A DNA stretch of 5,782 nt from JANQQZ01 sp039179915 (GCA_039179915.1 JBCDEF010000173.1:1-5782); one strand, 5' to 3'. Counted from the stretch's first letter, positions 1-5,564 are shown. Translations and numbers: made by a program. Notes: a model not told the origin generated them from the letters alone.

Positions 1-35
1 GCGAGCATTCTTCACCGGGCGGGCCGCGGGGGCGC

Positions 36-67
36 AAAAAAAACACGGAGCCGCGTGCGGCTCCGTG
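36..67 (-). terminator. Intrinsic terminator of the histone-like gene
   Basis: Positions 44-54 and 57-67 are perfect 11-bp inverted complements (arm CACGGAGCCGC), a very GC-rich hairpin with a minimal loop. On the minus strand the hairpin is followed directly by eight T residues (complement of A36-A43). This is the textbook layout of a factor-independent terminator. It lies 34 bases after the stop codon of the basic protein gene that ends at 102. The plus strand has no T-run after the hairpin, so it should act in the minus direction only. Confidence 0.93.
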
Positions 68-101
68 GACGGTGAACGCAGGATGTGCGGCCGGTCGCGG
101 A

Positions 102-263
102 TCAGCGGCGGCGGGCGGCCTTCTTGCGGGTCGCCTTCTTGGCGGTCTTCTTGCGGGCGACCTTCTTCCGGGTGGCCTTCTTGCGGGTGGCCTTCTTGCG
201 GGTGGCCTTTTTGGCTGTGGATTTCTTCGCTGCTCGTTTCTTGGTTGCGCGTTTCTTCGCCAT
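102..263 (-). CDS. Small histone H1-like Lys/Ala/Arg-rich DNA-binding protein
   Basis: Encodes 53 residues, of which 20 are Lys, 10 Arg, 13 Ala and 7 Thr, with no acidic and no aromatic residue. The core is a run of KKATR-type pentads (KKATR three times, then KKVAR, KKTA, KKATR) ending in AARRR. This composition matches the C-terminal tails of eukaryotic linker histones and the bacterial H1-like or AlgP-type tails, so it probably coats or compacts DNA, or possibly binds RNA, through charge alone; that role is inferred. The ATG at 263 is chosen because GGAG lies 8 bases upstream (272-275); an in-frame ATG at 299 would add 12 residues of unlike composition. The gene has its own terminator and looks monocistronic. 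The low complexity means homology cannot be proved by eye, and it could instead be the sole remnant of a longer tailed protein, though the good start and terminator argue for a complete gene. Confidence 0.85.
   Translation of the reverse strand: MAKKRATKKRAAKKSTAKKATRKKATRKKATRKKVARKKTAKKATRKKAARRR
127..213. repeat. 15-bp tandem repeat inside the histone-like gene
   Basis: On the plus strand the unit CGGGTGGCCTTCTTG occurs at 169-183 and 184-198, with a one-base variant at 199-213. More diverged units lie at 127-141 and 154-168, separated by a 12-base unit at 142-153. Read on the minus strand each unit encodes a KKATR-like pentad, so the repeat is in frame. Changes in copy number would lengthen or shorten the protein without a frameshift. 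Confidence 0.85.
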
Positions 264-271
264 CGGCGTGT

Positions 272-275
272 CTCC
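272..275 (-). promoter_or_regulatory. Ribosome binding site of the histone-like gene
   Basis: GGAG on the minus strand, 8 bases before the ATG at 263. It decides the start in favour of the 53-residue product over the 65-residue one. Confidence 0.7.
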
Positions 276-362
276 GTCGGGCTCCGCGGTGCGTTCCATC
301 GGTGCTGCGCGTGCGGAGCGGTGTTTGTGTGCGTCGCGCAGCCGGTTTCACTATCGGGACTG

Positions 363-392
363 AATCTCGCACATCTTGAGACAAAAACTCAA
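363..392 (-). promoter_or_regulatory. Possible promoter of the histone-like gene
   Basis: On the minus strand TTGAGT (387-392) and GAGATT (363-368) are 18 bases apart, in the right order and about 95 bases before the start codon. The -10 element is weak (three of six consensus positions). The -35 element lies inside the inverted repeat 375-393, which could serve as an operator. This is a guess from spacing only. Confidence 0.22.
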
Positions 393-393
393 G
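375..393. repeat. Short inverted repeat CTTGAG-N7-CTCAAG
   Basis: Perfect 6-bp arms (375-380 and 388-393) flank an A-rich 7-base centre ACAAAAA. It stands out as relatively AT-rich in a GC-rich region, upstream of the histone-like gene. It could be a dimeric repressor site or a small hairpin. Confidence 0.5.
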
Positions 394-511
394 CCATGCG
401 ATTCAAAGCGTGAGCAGTGCGCAGCGTTTTGTCAAGTGTGCACACGCGATCCGCGGCGCCGCGCACCGAAACTGCGCTCTCGGCGCTGCGCGCTGCACGT
501 TTCAGCCGCGA

Positions 512-532
512 TGCGTGCGCACATCGCACGCA
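512..532. repeat. 8-bp hairpin in the gene-free stretch
   Basis: TGCGTGCG (512-519) and CGCACGCA (525-532) are perfect complements around a 5-base loop CACAT. Neither strand has a T-run after it, so it is not an intrinsic terminator. The surrounding sequence is itself rich in GCGC/TGCG strings, so chance is a fair explanation. Confidence 0.45.
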
Positions 533-659
533 CGCGACACGGCCCATCGTTGCACGACGATCAAGAACACAAACGGACGCTGACCGCGCGATGTTCAGCA
601 TGATTCTGCACACGCAGCGCACACCTGCCACATCCGCAGAAGGCGGACGTTCGCCCACG

Positions 660-680
660 ATGCCGCCACGAACGCGGCAT
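660..680 (-). terminator. Hairpin after the anchored-protein gene, possible terminator
   Basis: ATGCCGC (660-666) and GCGGCAT (674-680) pair perfectly around a 7-base loop, 22 bases after the stop codon of the minus-strand gene ending at 703. There is no T-run, so if it stops transcription it would need help such as Rho, or it may only protect the RNA end. Confidence 0.35.
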
Positions 681-702
681 GTTCGCGTGATTTCGCGCCG
701 CA

Positions 703-1233
703 TCAGTCGCCGGGCGCGATATCGACGGTTGTCAAACGCACCGACGCGCTGTCGCCGAAGGTCTTGGGGTCGCTCGATCGGAGCGACGTGCCGTTGACCC
801 GGTTGTACTGCGCAACCGTCATGGCATCGGTCGGCTGCATGGCGACGCGTGCGCGCACGATGCCCAGCCACGGGTTGTACCAGAACGAAGCGTCGGTGCG
901 CTCGGTCACAAAAATCTGACGCGGGTGACGCCAGCCGGACTGTGTGTCGGCCGCGATCTCGAGCCACGGCCTTGCCGAATCGACCGTCGCGTTTTGCGGC
1001 AACTCGTCGAACCACGACGGGTCGATGACCTCCGGCAAGCCGACATCGTTGAGAACCGCCCGATCGGAGTACGAACGCAAGATGACCTGGGCGTGCATCA
1101 GTTCGACGGCGTTGCGCGTGGTTTCGAGACCGGTCGGCTCTTCCGGGCCGCCGCGCGACATCCACCATGCCCCGGCGACGGCCAGCACGGTCAGCAGCGC
1201 GATGACATCAACAAAGCGTCTCAAGCGGAACAC
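703..1233 (-). CDS. Membrane-anchored protein of unknown function, pseudopilin-like layout
   Basis: Encodes 176 residues from a GTG start. Residues about 6-25 (VDVIALLTVLAVAGAWWM) form one hydrophobic span preceded by the basic stretch FRLRRF, so the protein should be anchored by its N-terminus with the remaining 150 residues outside the cytoplasm. There is no lipobox and no obvious signal peptidase site. The body contains a predicted helix after the anchor, the string FWYNPWLGIVRARV, and a YNRVNGTS motif. An N-terminal helix followed by a small strand-rich domain with a 'tyrosine-asparagine-proline, glycine, RARV' strand recalls type II secretion pseudopilins, but the prepilin cleavage motif (G-F-T-L-x-E) is missing, so that likeness is only suggestive. 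The GTG at 1233 is chosen because AGAGAGG sits 4 bases upstream and it places the anchor at the very N-terminus; longer in-frame starts up to 1428 add unlikely Arg/Ser-rich sequence. It is transcribed divergently from the M16 gene. I do not recognise the family. Confidence 0.75.
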   Translation of the reverse strand: MFRLRRFVDVIALLTVLAVAGAWWMSRGGPEEPTGLETTRNAVELMHAQVILRSYSDRAVLNDVGLPEVIDPSWFDELPQNATVDSARPWLEIAADTQSGWRHPRQIFVTERTDASFWYNPWLGIVRARVAMQPTDAMTVAQYNRVNGTSLRSSDPKTFGDSASVRLTTVDIAPGD

Positions 1234-1257
1234 CGAACCTCTCTTAGACCCGAACGG

Positions 1258-1286
1258 AGTATCGAACCACGATCTGCGCGGCTCGA
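1258..1286 (-). promoter_or_regulatory. Possible promoter of the anchored-protein gene
   Basis: On the minus strand TCGAGC (1281-1286) and GATACT (1258-1263) are separated by 17 bases. The -10 matches four of six consensus positions and the -35 three of six. A start about 7 bases downstream would give a leader of roughly 20 bases containing the AGAGAGG ribosome site. The position in the divergent region is right, the sequence match is modest. Confidence 0.35.
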
Positions 1287-1349
1287 CCGCCGCGCCGCGC
1301 CACCGCTCGGAGCAGGCTCGCCCGGCTCGGTTGTGAGGGCTGCGCCGAC

Positions 1350-1355
1350 TAGAGT
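1350..1355 (+). promoter_or_regulatory. Possible -10 element of the M16 gene (TAGAGT)
   Basis: TAGAGT lies 52 bases before the ATG at 1408, in the divergent intergenic region. A good -35 is not visible at the ideal distance (TTGTGA at 1331 is only 13 bases away). Related strings CTAGACT and CTAGGCT precede two other plus-strand genes here, which is the main reason for listing it. Confidence 0.27.
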
Positions 1356-1396
1356 GCCATCGGCCGCGGACCGGATAACCGCGCCGCGTCCCGACC

Positions 1397-1400
1397 GAGG
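1397..1400 (+). promoter_or_regulatory. Ribosome binding site of the M16 gene
   Basis: GAGG followed by a 7-base C-rich spacer before the ATG at 1408. It supports this start against upstream in-frame alternatives. Confidence 0.6.
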
Positions 1401-1407
1401 CCCCCCG

Positions 1408-2649
1408 ATGACAAAGATCACGACACACACGCTCGAATGCGGGGCGGTCCTGATCGCCGAGGTCCTGCCCGCGGCCCGTTCAGCGGCGGTCGCGTGGCAC
1501 GTGCCATGCGGGATCACGGCCGAGCCCGCCGACCGGCTGGGCCTGACGGGCGTGGTCTGCGAAATGCTGATGCGGGGCGCGGGCGACCGGGACGCCAGGG
1601 CCCAGGCCGACGCGTTCGATGCCGTCGGCGCCACGCGGGATATCGCCGCCGGGCTCCGTGGGACACAGATCGCCTCGATCACGACCGGCGATCGGCTGCC
1701 GGACCTGCTCCCGCTGCTGGCCGAGACCGTGCGCCGGCCGCGGCTGAATAACGAAACGTTTGTGCCGTCGCGCGAGCTGTCGCTGCAGGCGCTCGAATCG
1801 CTGGGCGACGACCCGCGGGAGCGGGCCTCGATCGCGGCGCGGGCGGCGTTTTTTCCCGAGCCGTACAACCGGTCGAGCTACGGCACGCGCGAAGGGCTGA
1901 CCGCGGCGACGGCCGACGACGCGGCCGCGCTCTGGGCAGGCCGGGCACTGCCCGGCAGCTCGATCATCGCGGTCGCCGGCGCGGTCGATGCGGATGCGAT
2001 CCGCGACCGGCTCGACGGGCTGCTCGAGGGCTGGGCGGGCTCGGCCGAGCGGATCGAGCCCGCGGGCGGCGTCCGGGCCGCGGCGGGGCACATCGAAGAC
2101 GACTCGAGCCAGGTCCAGATCATCGCGCTCCGCGACGCGCCGACCGAGCTCGATCAGCAGGCGGCGGTCCGCGAGAAGATCGCGGCCAGCGTGCTGTCGG
2201 GCGGCATGTCGGGCCGGCTGTTCACCGAGGTCCGCGAGAAGCGGGGCCTGTGCTACGCCGTCGCGGCGGCGTACCGGGGCGACGACCTGTTCGGCCGGCT
2301 GAGCGCGTATGTCGGCACCACGCCCGAGCGGGCCCAGGAGTCGCTGGATGTGCTGCTGGCCGAGCTCGACCGGATCCGCACGCCGGCCGGCGCGGTCACG
2401 GCGGACGAGATCGACCGCGCGATCATCGGGCTCAAGTCTTCGGTGGTGTTCCACGGTGAATCGACCCAGGCGCGGGCGGCCTCGCTGGTCAGCGACGTGA
2501 TCAAGCTCGGCCGGGCCCGCACGCTCGACGAGATCTCGGCCGCGTACGACGCGGTCAGCCTCGACGATCTGAACAGCTACCTTGTCGGTTCGGCCGCCGG
2601 GGCGCAGACGATCCAGACGCTGGGGCCGACGGCGCTCGCGACGCCGTAA
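1408..2649 (+). CDS. M16 (pitrilysin/insulinase) family protein, zinc site absent
   Basis: Encodes 413 residues, the usual size for a bacterial M16B protein with two homologous half-domains. The C-terminal half is typical: GGMSGRLFTEVREKRGLCYAV, where REKRGLCY (276-283) carries the Arg and Tyr that M16 enzymes use to hold the substrate backbone, then a helical end with VTADEIDRA and LKSSVVFHGES. In the N-terminal half the segment that should hold the inverted zinc motif HxxEH reads GLTGVVCEMLMRGAG (45-59), putting Gly48, Cys51 and Glu52 where His, Glu and His belong. It should therefore be proteolytically inactive by itself. In known two-subunit M16 proteases one partner lacks the zinc motif and helps bind peptide, which is the likely role here, but no catalytic partner is in the window. 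There is no signal peptide, so it appears cytoplasmic. The ATG at 1408 has GAGG 7 bases upstream and begins exactly at the family-like strand (TTHTLECGAVLIAEVLP); the reading frame stays open back to 925, but that part overlaps the divergent gene and looks non-coding. The permease gene follows after 33 bases. Confidence 0.92.
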   Translation: MTKITTHTLECGAVLIAEVLPAARSAAVAWHVPCGITAEPADRLGLTGVVCEMLMRGAGDRDARAQADAFDAVGATRDIAAGLRGTQIASITTGDRLPDLLPLLAETVRRPRLNNETFVPSRELSLQALESLGDDPRERASIAARAAFFPEPYNRSSYGTREGLTAATADDAAALWAGRALPGSSIIAVAGAVDADAIRDRLDGLLEGWAGSAERIEPAGGVRAAAGHIEDDSSQVQIIALRDAPTELDQQAAVREKIAASVLSGGMSGRLFTEVREKRGLCYAVAAAYRGDDLFGRLSAYVGTTPERAQESLDVLLAELDRIRTPAGAVTADEIDRAIIGLKSSVVFHGESTQARAASLVSDVIKLGRARTLDEISAAYDAVSLDDLNSYLVGSAAGAQTIQTLGPTALATP

Positions 2650-2669
2650 ACGGGCGTCGCTCGGGCCGC

Positions 2670-2675
2670 TAGACT
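2670..2675 (+). promoter_or_regulatory. Possible -10 element just before the permease start (TAGACT)
   Basis: TAGACT ends 7 bases before the ATG at 2683. If used, transcription would start at or within a base of the start codon, giving a leaderless or nearly leaderless message; the lack of a Shine-Dalgarno sequence before this gene fits that. No convincing -35 is visible. The permease could equally be read through from the M16 gene. Confidence 0.28.
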
Positions 2676-2682
2676 CGCGGCG

Positions 2683-4440
2683 ATGTCTTACCGGCTGACA
2701 CGCAACCTCTGGCAGTACGGCCTGCTGACGCTCTGCTTCGTCGTGCTGGGCGTTTTTCTGCTGCTGCCGATCGGGCTGACCGTCCGCGGCGGGTTTGTCG
2801 AGACCGCGGCCGACGGGCAGACCAGCTACACACTCAAGCATTTCGCGCTCGTGCTCGCCAATCCTATTTATAGAGAAGGCCTGGCCAACACCTTCATGAT
2901 CGCGTGCTGGACGACGGCGCTATCGATCCTGATCGCGCTGCCGCTGGCGTTGATCTCGGCGCGGTACAAGCTGCCGCTGAAGCCGCTGTGGAACGCGCTC
3001 GTGCTCATCCCGCTGATCCTGCCCCCGTTTGTGGGGGCGATCGGGATGCGGGCGGTGCTGGGCCGCGAGGGGATGATCAACTCGCTGTTCGGGACGAACT
3101 TCGACGTGCTCGGCGAGGCGAGAGTCGTCGGCGTGATCATCGTCGAGGCGCTGCACCTCTATCCCATTATCTATCTCAACGCGACGGCTGCGCTGGCCAA
3201 CCTCGATCCGGCCCTTGATGAAGCCGCCGAGAACCTGGGGGCCGGGCCCGTTCGGCGGTTCTTTACGATCATCCTGCCGCTGATCCGGCCCGGGCTGTTT
3301 GCGGGCGCGACGATCGTGTTTATCTGGTCGTTCACCGAGCTCGGCACGCCGCTGATGTTCGAGTACGCCCGGGTGACGCCGGTGCAGGTCTTTTTGGGGC
3401 TGAAGGAGATCCCGGGCTCGGCCGAGCCGTACGCGCTCACGGTGATCCTGCTGACGGCGGCGATCGCGCTGTACCTGCTGGGCAAGTTCGTCTTCGGCCG
3501 GCGCGGGCACGCGATGTATTCGAAAGCCTCGCGTTCGGCCTCGGAGAAGCCGCTGCCGTGGTGGGGCTCGGTGCTGGGCACGCTTTTGTTTGCGGCGGTG
3601 ACGCTGGCGGCGATCCTGCCGCACGTGGGCGTCGTCCTGACCAGCATTACAGTGCCCGGGCAGTGGTACGGCACGGTGCTGCCGGAGATGTTCACCGGGC
3701 AGCACTTCGAGACGGCGCTCTCGGATCGCGTGGCCGCGGGCTCGATCCGGAACAGTCTGGTGCTGAGCCTCTCGGCGGTGATCGTGTGCGTGGCGGCGGG
3801 GATCGTGATCTCGTACATGGTGGTGCGGACAACCGTCCGCGGCCGGGGCGTGCTCGACGCGCTCTGCATGCTGCCGCTGGCGGTGCCGGGCTTGGTGATG
3901 GCGTTCGGCTACTTCGCGATGACGCTCGACGGCCCGCTGCCGGCGATCGCGGGCTGGCTCGAAGACCGCGAGATGGGCCACATCGCGCGGTACTTCCAGG
4001 TCATCGGCACAGACCCGAACCCGTTTGTGATCCTGGCGATCGCGTATGCGGTGCGCCGGCTGCCGTACATCGTCCGGTCGGCGAGCGCGGGCTTGGAACA
4101 GACCTCGGGCGAACTGGAAGAGGCAGCCGTGAACCTGGGCGCGAGCAAGCTGCTGGCGATCCGGAAAGTGGTCCTGCCGCTGGTGATCGCCAACGTGATC
4201 GCCGGGGCGCTGTTGGTCTTTAGCTTCTCGATGCTCGAGGTCTCGGACTCACTGATTCTGGCGCAGCAGACGAAGCACTTCCCGATCACGAAAGCGATCT
4301 TCGAGTTCTGGAACCGGCTCGGCGACGGGGCCTATGTGGCCAGCGCGATGGGCGTCTGGGGCATGGGGCTGCTGACGGTGACGCTGGTCGGGGCGTCGCT
4401 CTTGATGGGCAAGAAGCTGGGCTCGATCTTCCGGGCGTAA
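2683..4440 (+). CDS. Fused two-domain ABC transporter permease, Fe3+/thiamine/phosphonate type
   Basis: Encodes 585 residues with about 12 predicted membrane spans, six in each half, joined by a polar linker near 275-295 (RRGHAMYSKASRS, then EKPLPWW). Each half has the cytoplasmic EAA loop that docks on the ATPase: EAAENLG leading to IILP at 180-199, and EAAVNLG leading to VVLP at 480-499, exactly 300 residues apart. Two permease halves fused in one chain is the layout of FbpB/AfuB-type ferric iron, ThiP thiamine and some 2-aminoethylphosphonate importers; the string PLAVPGLVMAFGY in the second half fits this group. It should form the inner-membrane channel of an importer. The substrate cannot be read from the permease, and ferric iron is only the commonest annotation for the group. 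No binding protein or ATPase gene is in the window. The start at 2683 has no clear ribosome site but places the first span (about 12-34) normally. pdxA starts 3 bases after the stop, so the two are surely co-transcribed and probably translationally coupled. Confidence 0.92.
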   Translation: MSYRLTRNLWQYGLLTLCFVVLGVFLLLPIGLTVRGGFVETAADGQTSYTLKHFALVLANPIYREGLANTFMIACWTTALSILIALPLALISARYKLPLKPLWNALVLIPLILPPFVGAIGMRAVLGREGMINSLFGTNFDVLGEARVVGVIIVEALHLYPIIYLNATAALANLDPALDEAAENLGAGPVRRFFTIILPLIRPGLFAGATIVFIWSFTELGTPLMFEYARVTPVQVFLGLKEIPGSAEPYALTVILLTAAIALYLLGKFVFGRRGHAMYSKASRSASEKPLPWWGSVLGTLLFAAVTLAAILPHVGVVLTSITVPGQWYGTVLPEMFTGQHFETALSDRVAAGSIRNSLVLSLSAVIVCVAAGIVISYMVVRTTVRGRGVLDALCMLPLAVPGLVMAFGYFAMTLDGPLPAIAGWLEDREMGHIARYFQVIGTDPNPFVILAIAYAVRRLPYIVRSASAGLEQTSGELEEAAVNLGASKLLAIRKVVLPLVIANVIAGALLVFSFSMLEVSDSLILAQQTKHFPITKAIFEFWNRLGDGAYVASAMGVWGMGLLTVTLVGASLLMGKKLGSIFRA

Positions 4441-4443
4441 GCG

Positions 4444-5451
4444 ATGTCTATTGACCTCAGACCCACGATCGCGATCAGCCTGGGCGACCCCGGCGGCATC
4501 GGCCCGGAGTGCGTGGTCAAGGCGCTTTCGGACAAGGACCGCCGGTCGCGGGCGCGGTACCGGGTGTACGGCTCGGCCGAGCCGATGGCCCACGCGGCCG
4601 ATGCGGCCGGGCTGCCCCATGCGTGGTGGCGCATCGCCGAGGGCTCGGACCTCGAGCCGGCGTCGGCCCACGACGTGGTGCTCATCGACTCCGGCGGGGA
4701 TAGCTTCGAGCGCGACCACACCGCTCGTGGCGGCGAGCTGTCCTTCAACTGGGTCGAGCGGGGCATCGAGGCGTGCAAGAGCGGCGCCGCCGACGCGCTC
4801 GTCACCGGGCCGATCTCCAAGACCGCGTGGAGACTCGCCGGCAAGGGCCGGTACCCGGGGCACACCGAGCTGCTCGCGTCGCGGTTCCGGGCCAAGCGCG
4901 TCGGGATGCTGTTCGTCAGCGACGAGCTGCGGGTGATCCTGGCGACGGCCCATGTGCCCCTGATGGAGATCCGCAACGAGCTGACGATCGGGCGCGTGTT
5001 TGACGCGATCGATCTGGGGCATGAGGCCTGCGTGAAGCTGGGCATCCGCGAGCCCCGGATCGCGGTGGCGGGCCTGAACCCGCACGCGGGCGAGGGCGGG
5101 ATCCTGGGCGACGAAGAGACGCGGATCATCGAGCCGGCCATCGCGCATGCGAACCGGCAGGGCATCCGGGCCGAGGGGCCGTTCCCGGGCGACACGGTCT
5201 TCCAGAAAGCCCGCCAGAAGCCTAAGACCGGGCCGTACCACCTCGTCGTCGCGATGTACCACGACCAGGGGCTGATCCCGGTGAAGCTCTTGGCATGGGA
5301 CTCGGCGGTGAACGTGACCTGCGGTCTGCCGACACCCCGGACCAGCCCGGACCACGGAACAGCGTTCGACATCGCGGGGCGGAACCGGGCCGACGCGGGC
5401 TCGATGGGGGCGGCGATCGACCTGGCGGTCCGGCTGGCGCTGGCCGAGTAA
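4444..5451 (+). CDS. pdxA: 4-hydroxythreonine-4-phosphate dehydrogenase PdxA
   Basis: Encodes 335 residues, the normal PdxA length. PdxA oxidises 4-phosphohydroxy-threonine with NAD; the product decarboxylates to 3-amino-1-hydroxyacetone phosphate, which PdxJ joins with deoxyxylulose phosphate to make pyridoxine phosphate. The protein shows the family signatures in order: GDPGGIGPE (14-22), ALVTGPISK, GHTE with the substrate-binding His140-Thr141, ATAHVPL with metal ligand His170, LNPHAGEGG with ligand His214, and AMYHDQG with ligand His273, then GLPTPRTSPDHGTAFDIAG. All three divalent-metal His ligands are present, so it should be active. It is cytoplasmic and acts as a dimer in characterised homologues. 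The only mild departure is Gly17 where Ala is usual in GDPAGIGPE. The ATG follows the permease stop by 3 bases with no clear ribosome site, which suggests coupling. PdxA-like paralogues act in sugar-acid catabolism; no catabolic neighbours support that here. pdxJ is not in the window. Confidence 0.95.
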   Translation: MSIDLRPTIAISLGDPGGIGPECVVKALSDKDRRSRARYRVYGSAEPMAHAADAAGLPHAWWRIAEGSDLEPASAHDVVLIDSGGDSFERDHTARGGELSFNWVERGIEACKSGAADALVTGPISKTAWRLAGKGRYPGHTELLASRFRAKRVGMLFVSDELRVILATAHVPLMEIRNELTIGRVFDAIDLGHEACVKLGIREPRIAVAGLNPHAGEGGILGDEETRIIEPAIAHANRQGIRAEGPFPGDTVFQKARQKPKTGPYHLVVAMYHDQGLIPVKLLAWDSAVNVTCGLPTPRTSPDHGTAFDIAGRNRADAGSMGAAIDLAVRLALAE

Positions 5452-5455
5452 ATCT

Positions 5456-5533
5456 CCCGTGCCACTGACCTTCAGGTCAATGCCTGAGCATCAAGACCAG
5501 GAAAACCACTGACCTGAAGGTCAGTGGCACGGG
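5456..5533. repeat. Perfect 24-bp inverted repeat with 30-base centre, REPIN-like
   Basis: Positions 5456-5479 and 5510-5533 are exact reverse complements over 24 bp. Each arm contains a smaller symmetric core, TGACCTTCAGGTCA at 5466-5479 (with 5466 being its T) and its complement on the right, made of TGACCT and AGGTCA around two bases; so each arm can fold alone or the arms can pair into one long stem. The outer part of each arm reads CCCGTGCCAC or its complement. It begins 4 bases after the pdxA stop. Two palindromic elements facing each other is the plan of REP doublets (REPINs) moved by RAYT-type transposases. No T-run follows on either strand, but such a stem would still protect the pdxA message or aid termination. 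Confidence 0.9.
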
Positions 5534-5548
5534 TGGTGATGGCACGGC

Positions 5549-5554
5549 TAGGCT
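5549..5554 (+). promoter_or_regulatory. Possible -10 element of the MATE gene (TAGGCT)
   Basis: TAGGCT lies 62 bases before the ATG at 5617 and resembles TAGACT and TAGAGT found ahead of the permease and M16 genes. No -35 is recognisable, because the expected place falls in the right arm of the inverted repeat. Very tentative. Confidence 0.2.
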
Positions 5555-5564
5555 TCTGGTCCGA

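Larger units (their letters stand above)
264..702. other. Intergenic stretch without a convincing gene
   Basis: These 439 bases lie between two minus-strand genes. The reading frames through it give Arg/Ser/His/Thr-rich translations with no domain, no membrane segment and no sensible start context, so I call no gene. It holds a 6-bp inverted repeat at 375-393, an 8-bp hairpin at 512-532, and overlapping small hairpins at 633-685 downstream of the gene that stops at 703. It is rich in alternating GCGC/TGCG strings. The promoter of the histone-like gene must lie in its left part. A small RNA cannot be excluded, but nothing shows one. Confidence 0.6.

Noticed and set aside
512..532. Hairpin as evidence for a small RNA gene
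   Set aside because: There is no recognisable promoter or terminator beside it, and short stems are expected by chance in such GCGC-rich sequence.
389..1168. Long minus-strand open frame of 259 codons
   Set aside because: It overlaps the better-supported 176-residue gene in another frame, runs on through the gene-free stretch, and its product is Arg/Ala/His-rich with no domain or membrane segment. It reflects the scarcity of stops in GC-rich DNA.
925..1407. N-terminal extension of the M16 protein in the same frame
   Set aside because: The extension lies antisense to the divergent gene, has Arg/Pro-rich composition without domain features, and a good ribosome site precedes the ATG at 1408, where family-like sequence starts.
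1480..2841. 453-codon minus-strand open frame opposite the M16 gene
   Set aside because: Its translation is Arg/Asp/Gln/Pro-rich, the usual antisense shadow of a GC-rich gene, and the opposite strand encodes a clear M16 protein.
4249..5465. Two long minus-strand open frames opposite pdxA
   Set aside because: Both are antisense to a gene with every PdxA signature; their products show no recognisable motif.
5456..5533. The inverted repeat as a CRISPR unit or as ends of an insertion sequence
   Set aside because: There is only one pair of arms and a 30-base centre, so no repeat-spacer array and no room for a transposase. No target-site duplication is evident at its edges.
5456..5533. The inverted repeat as a standard intrinsic terminator of pdxA
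   Set aside because: No T-run follows the stem on either strand and the 30-base loop is unusually long. A helper role in termination remains possible.
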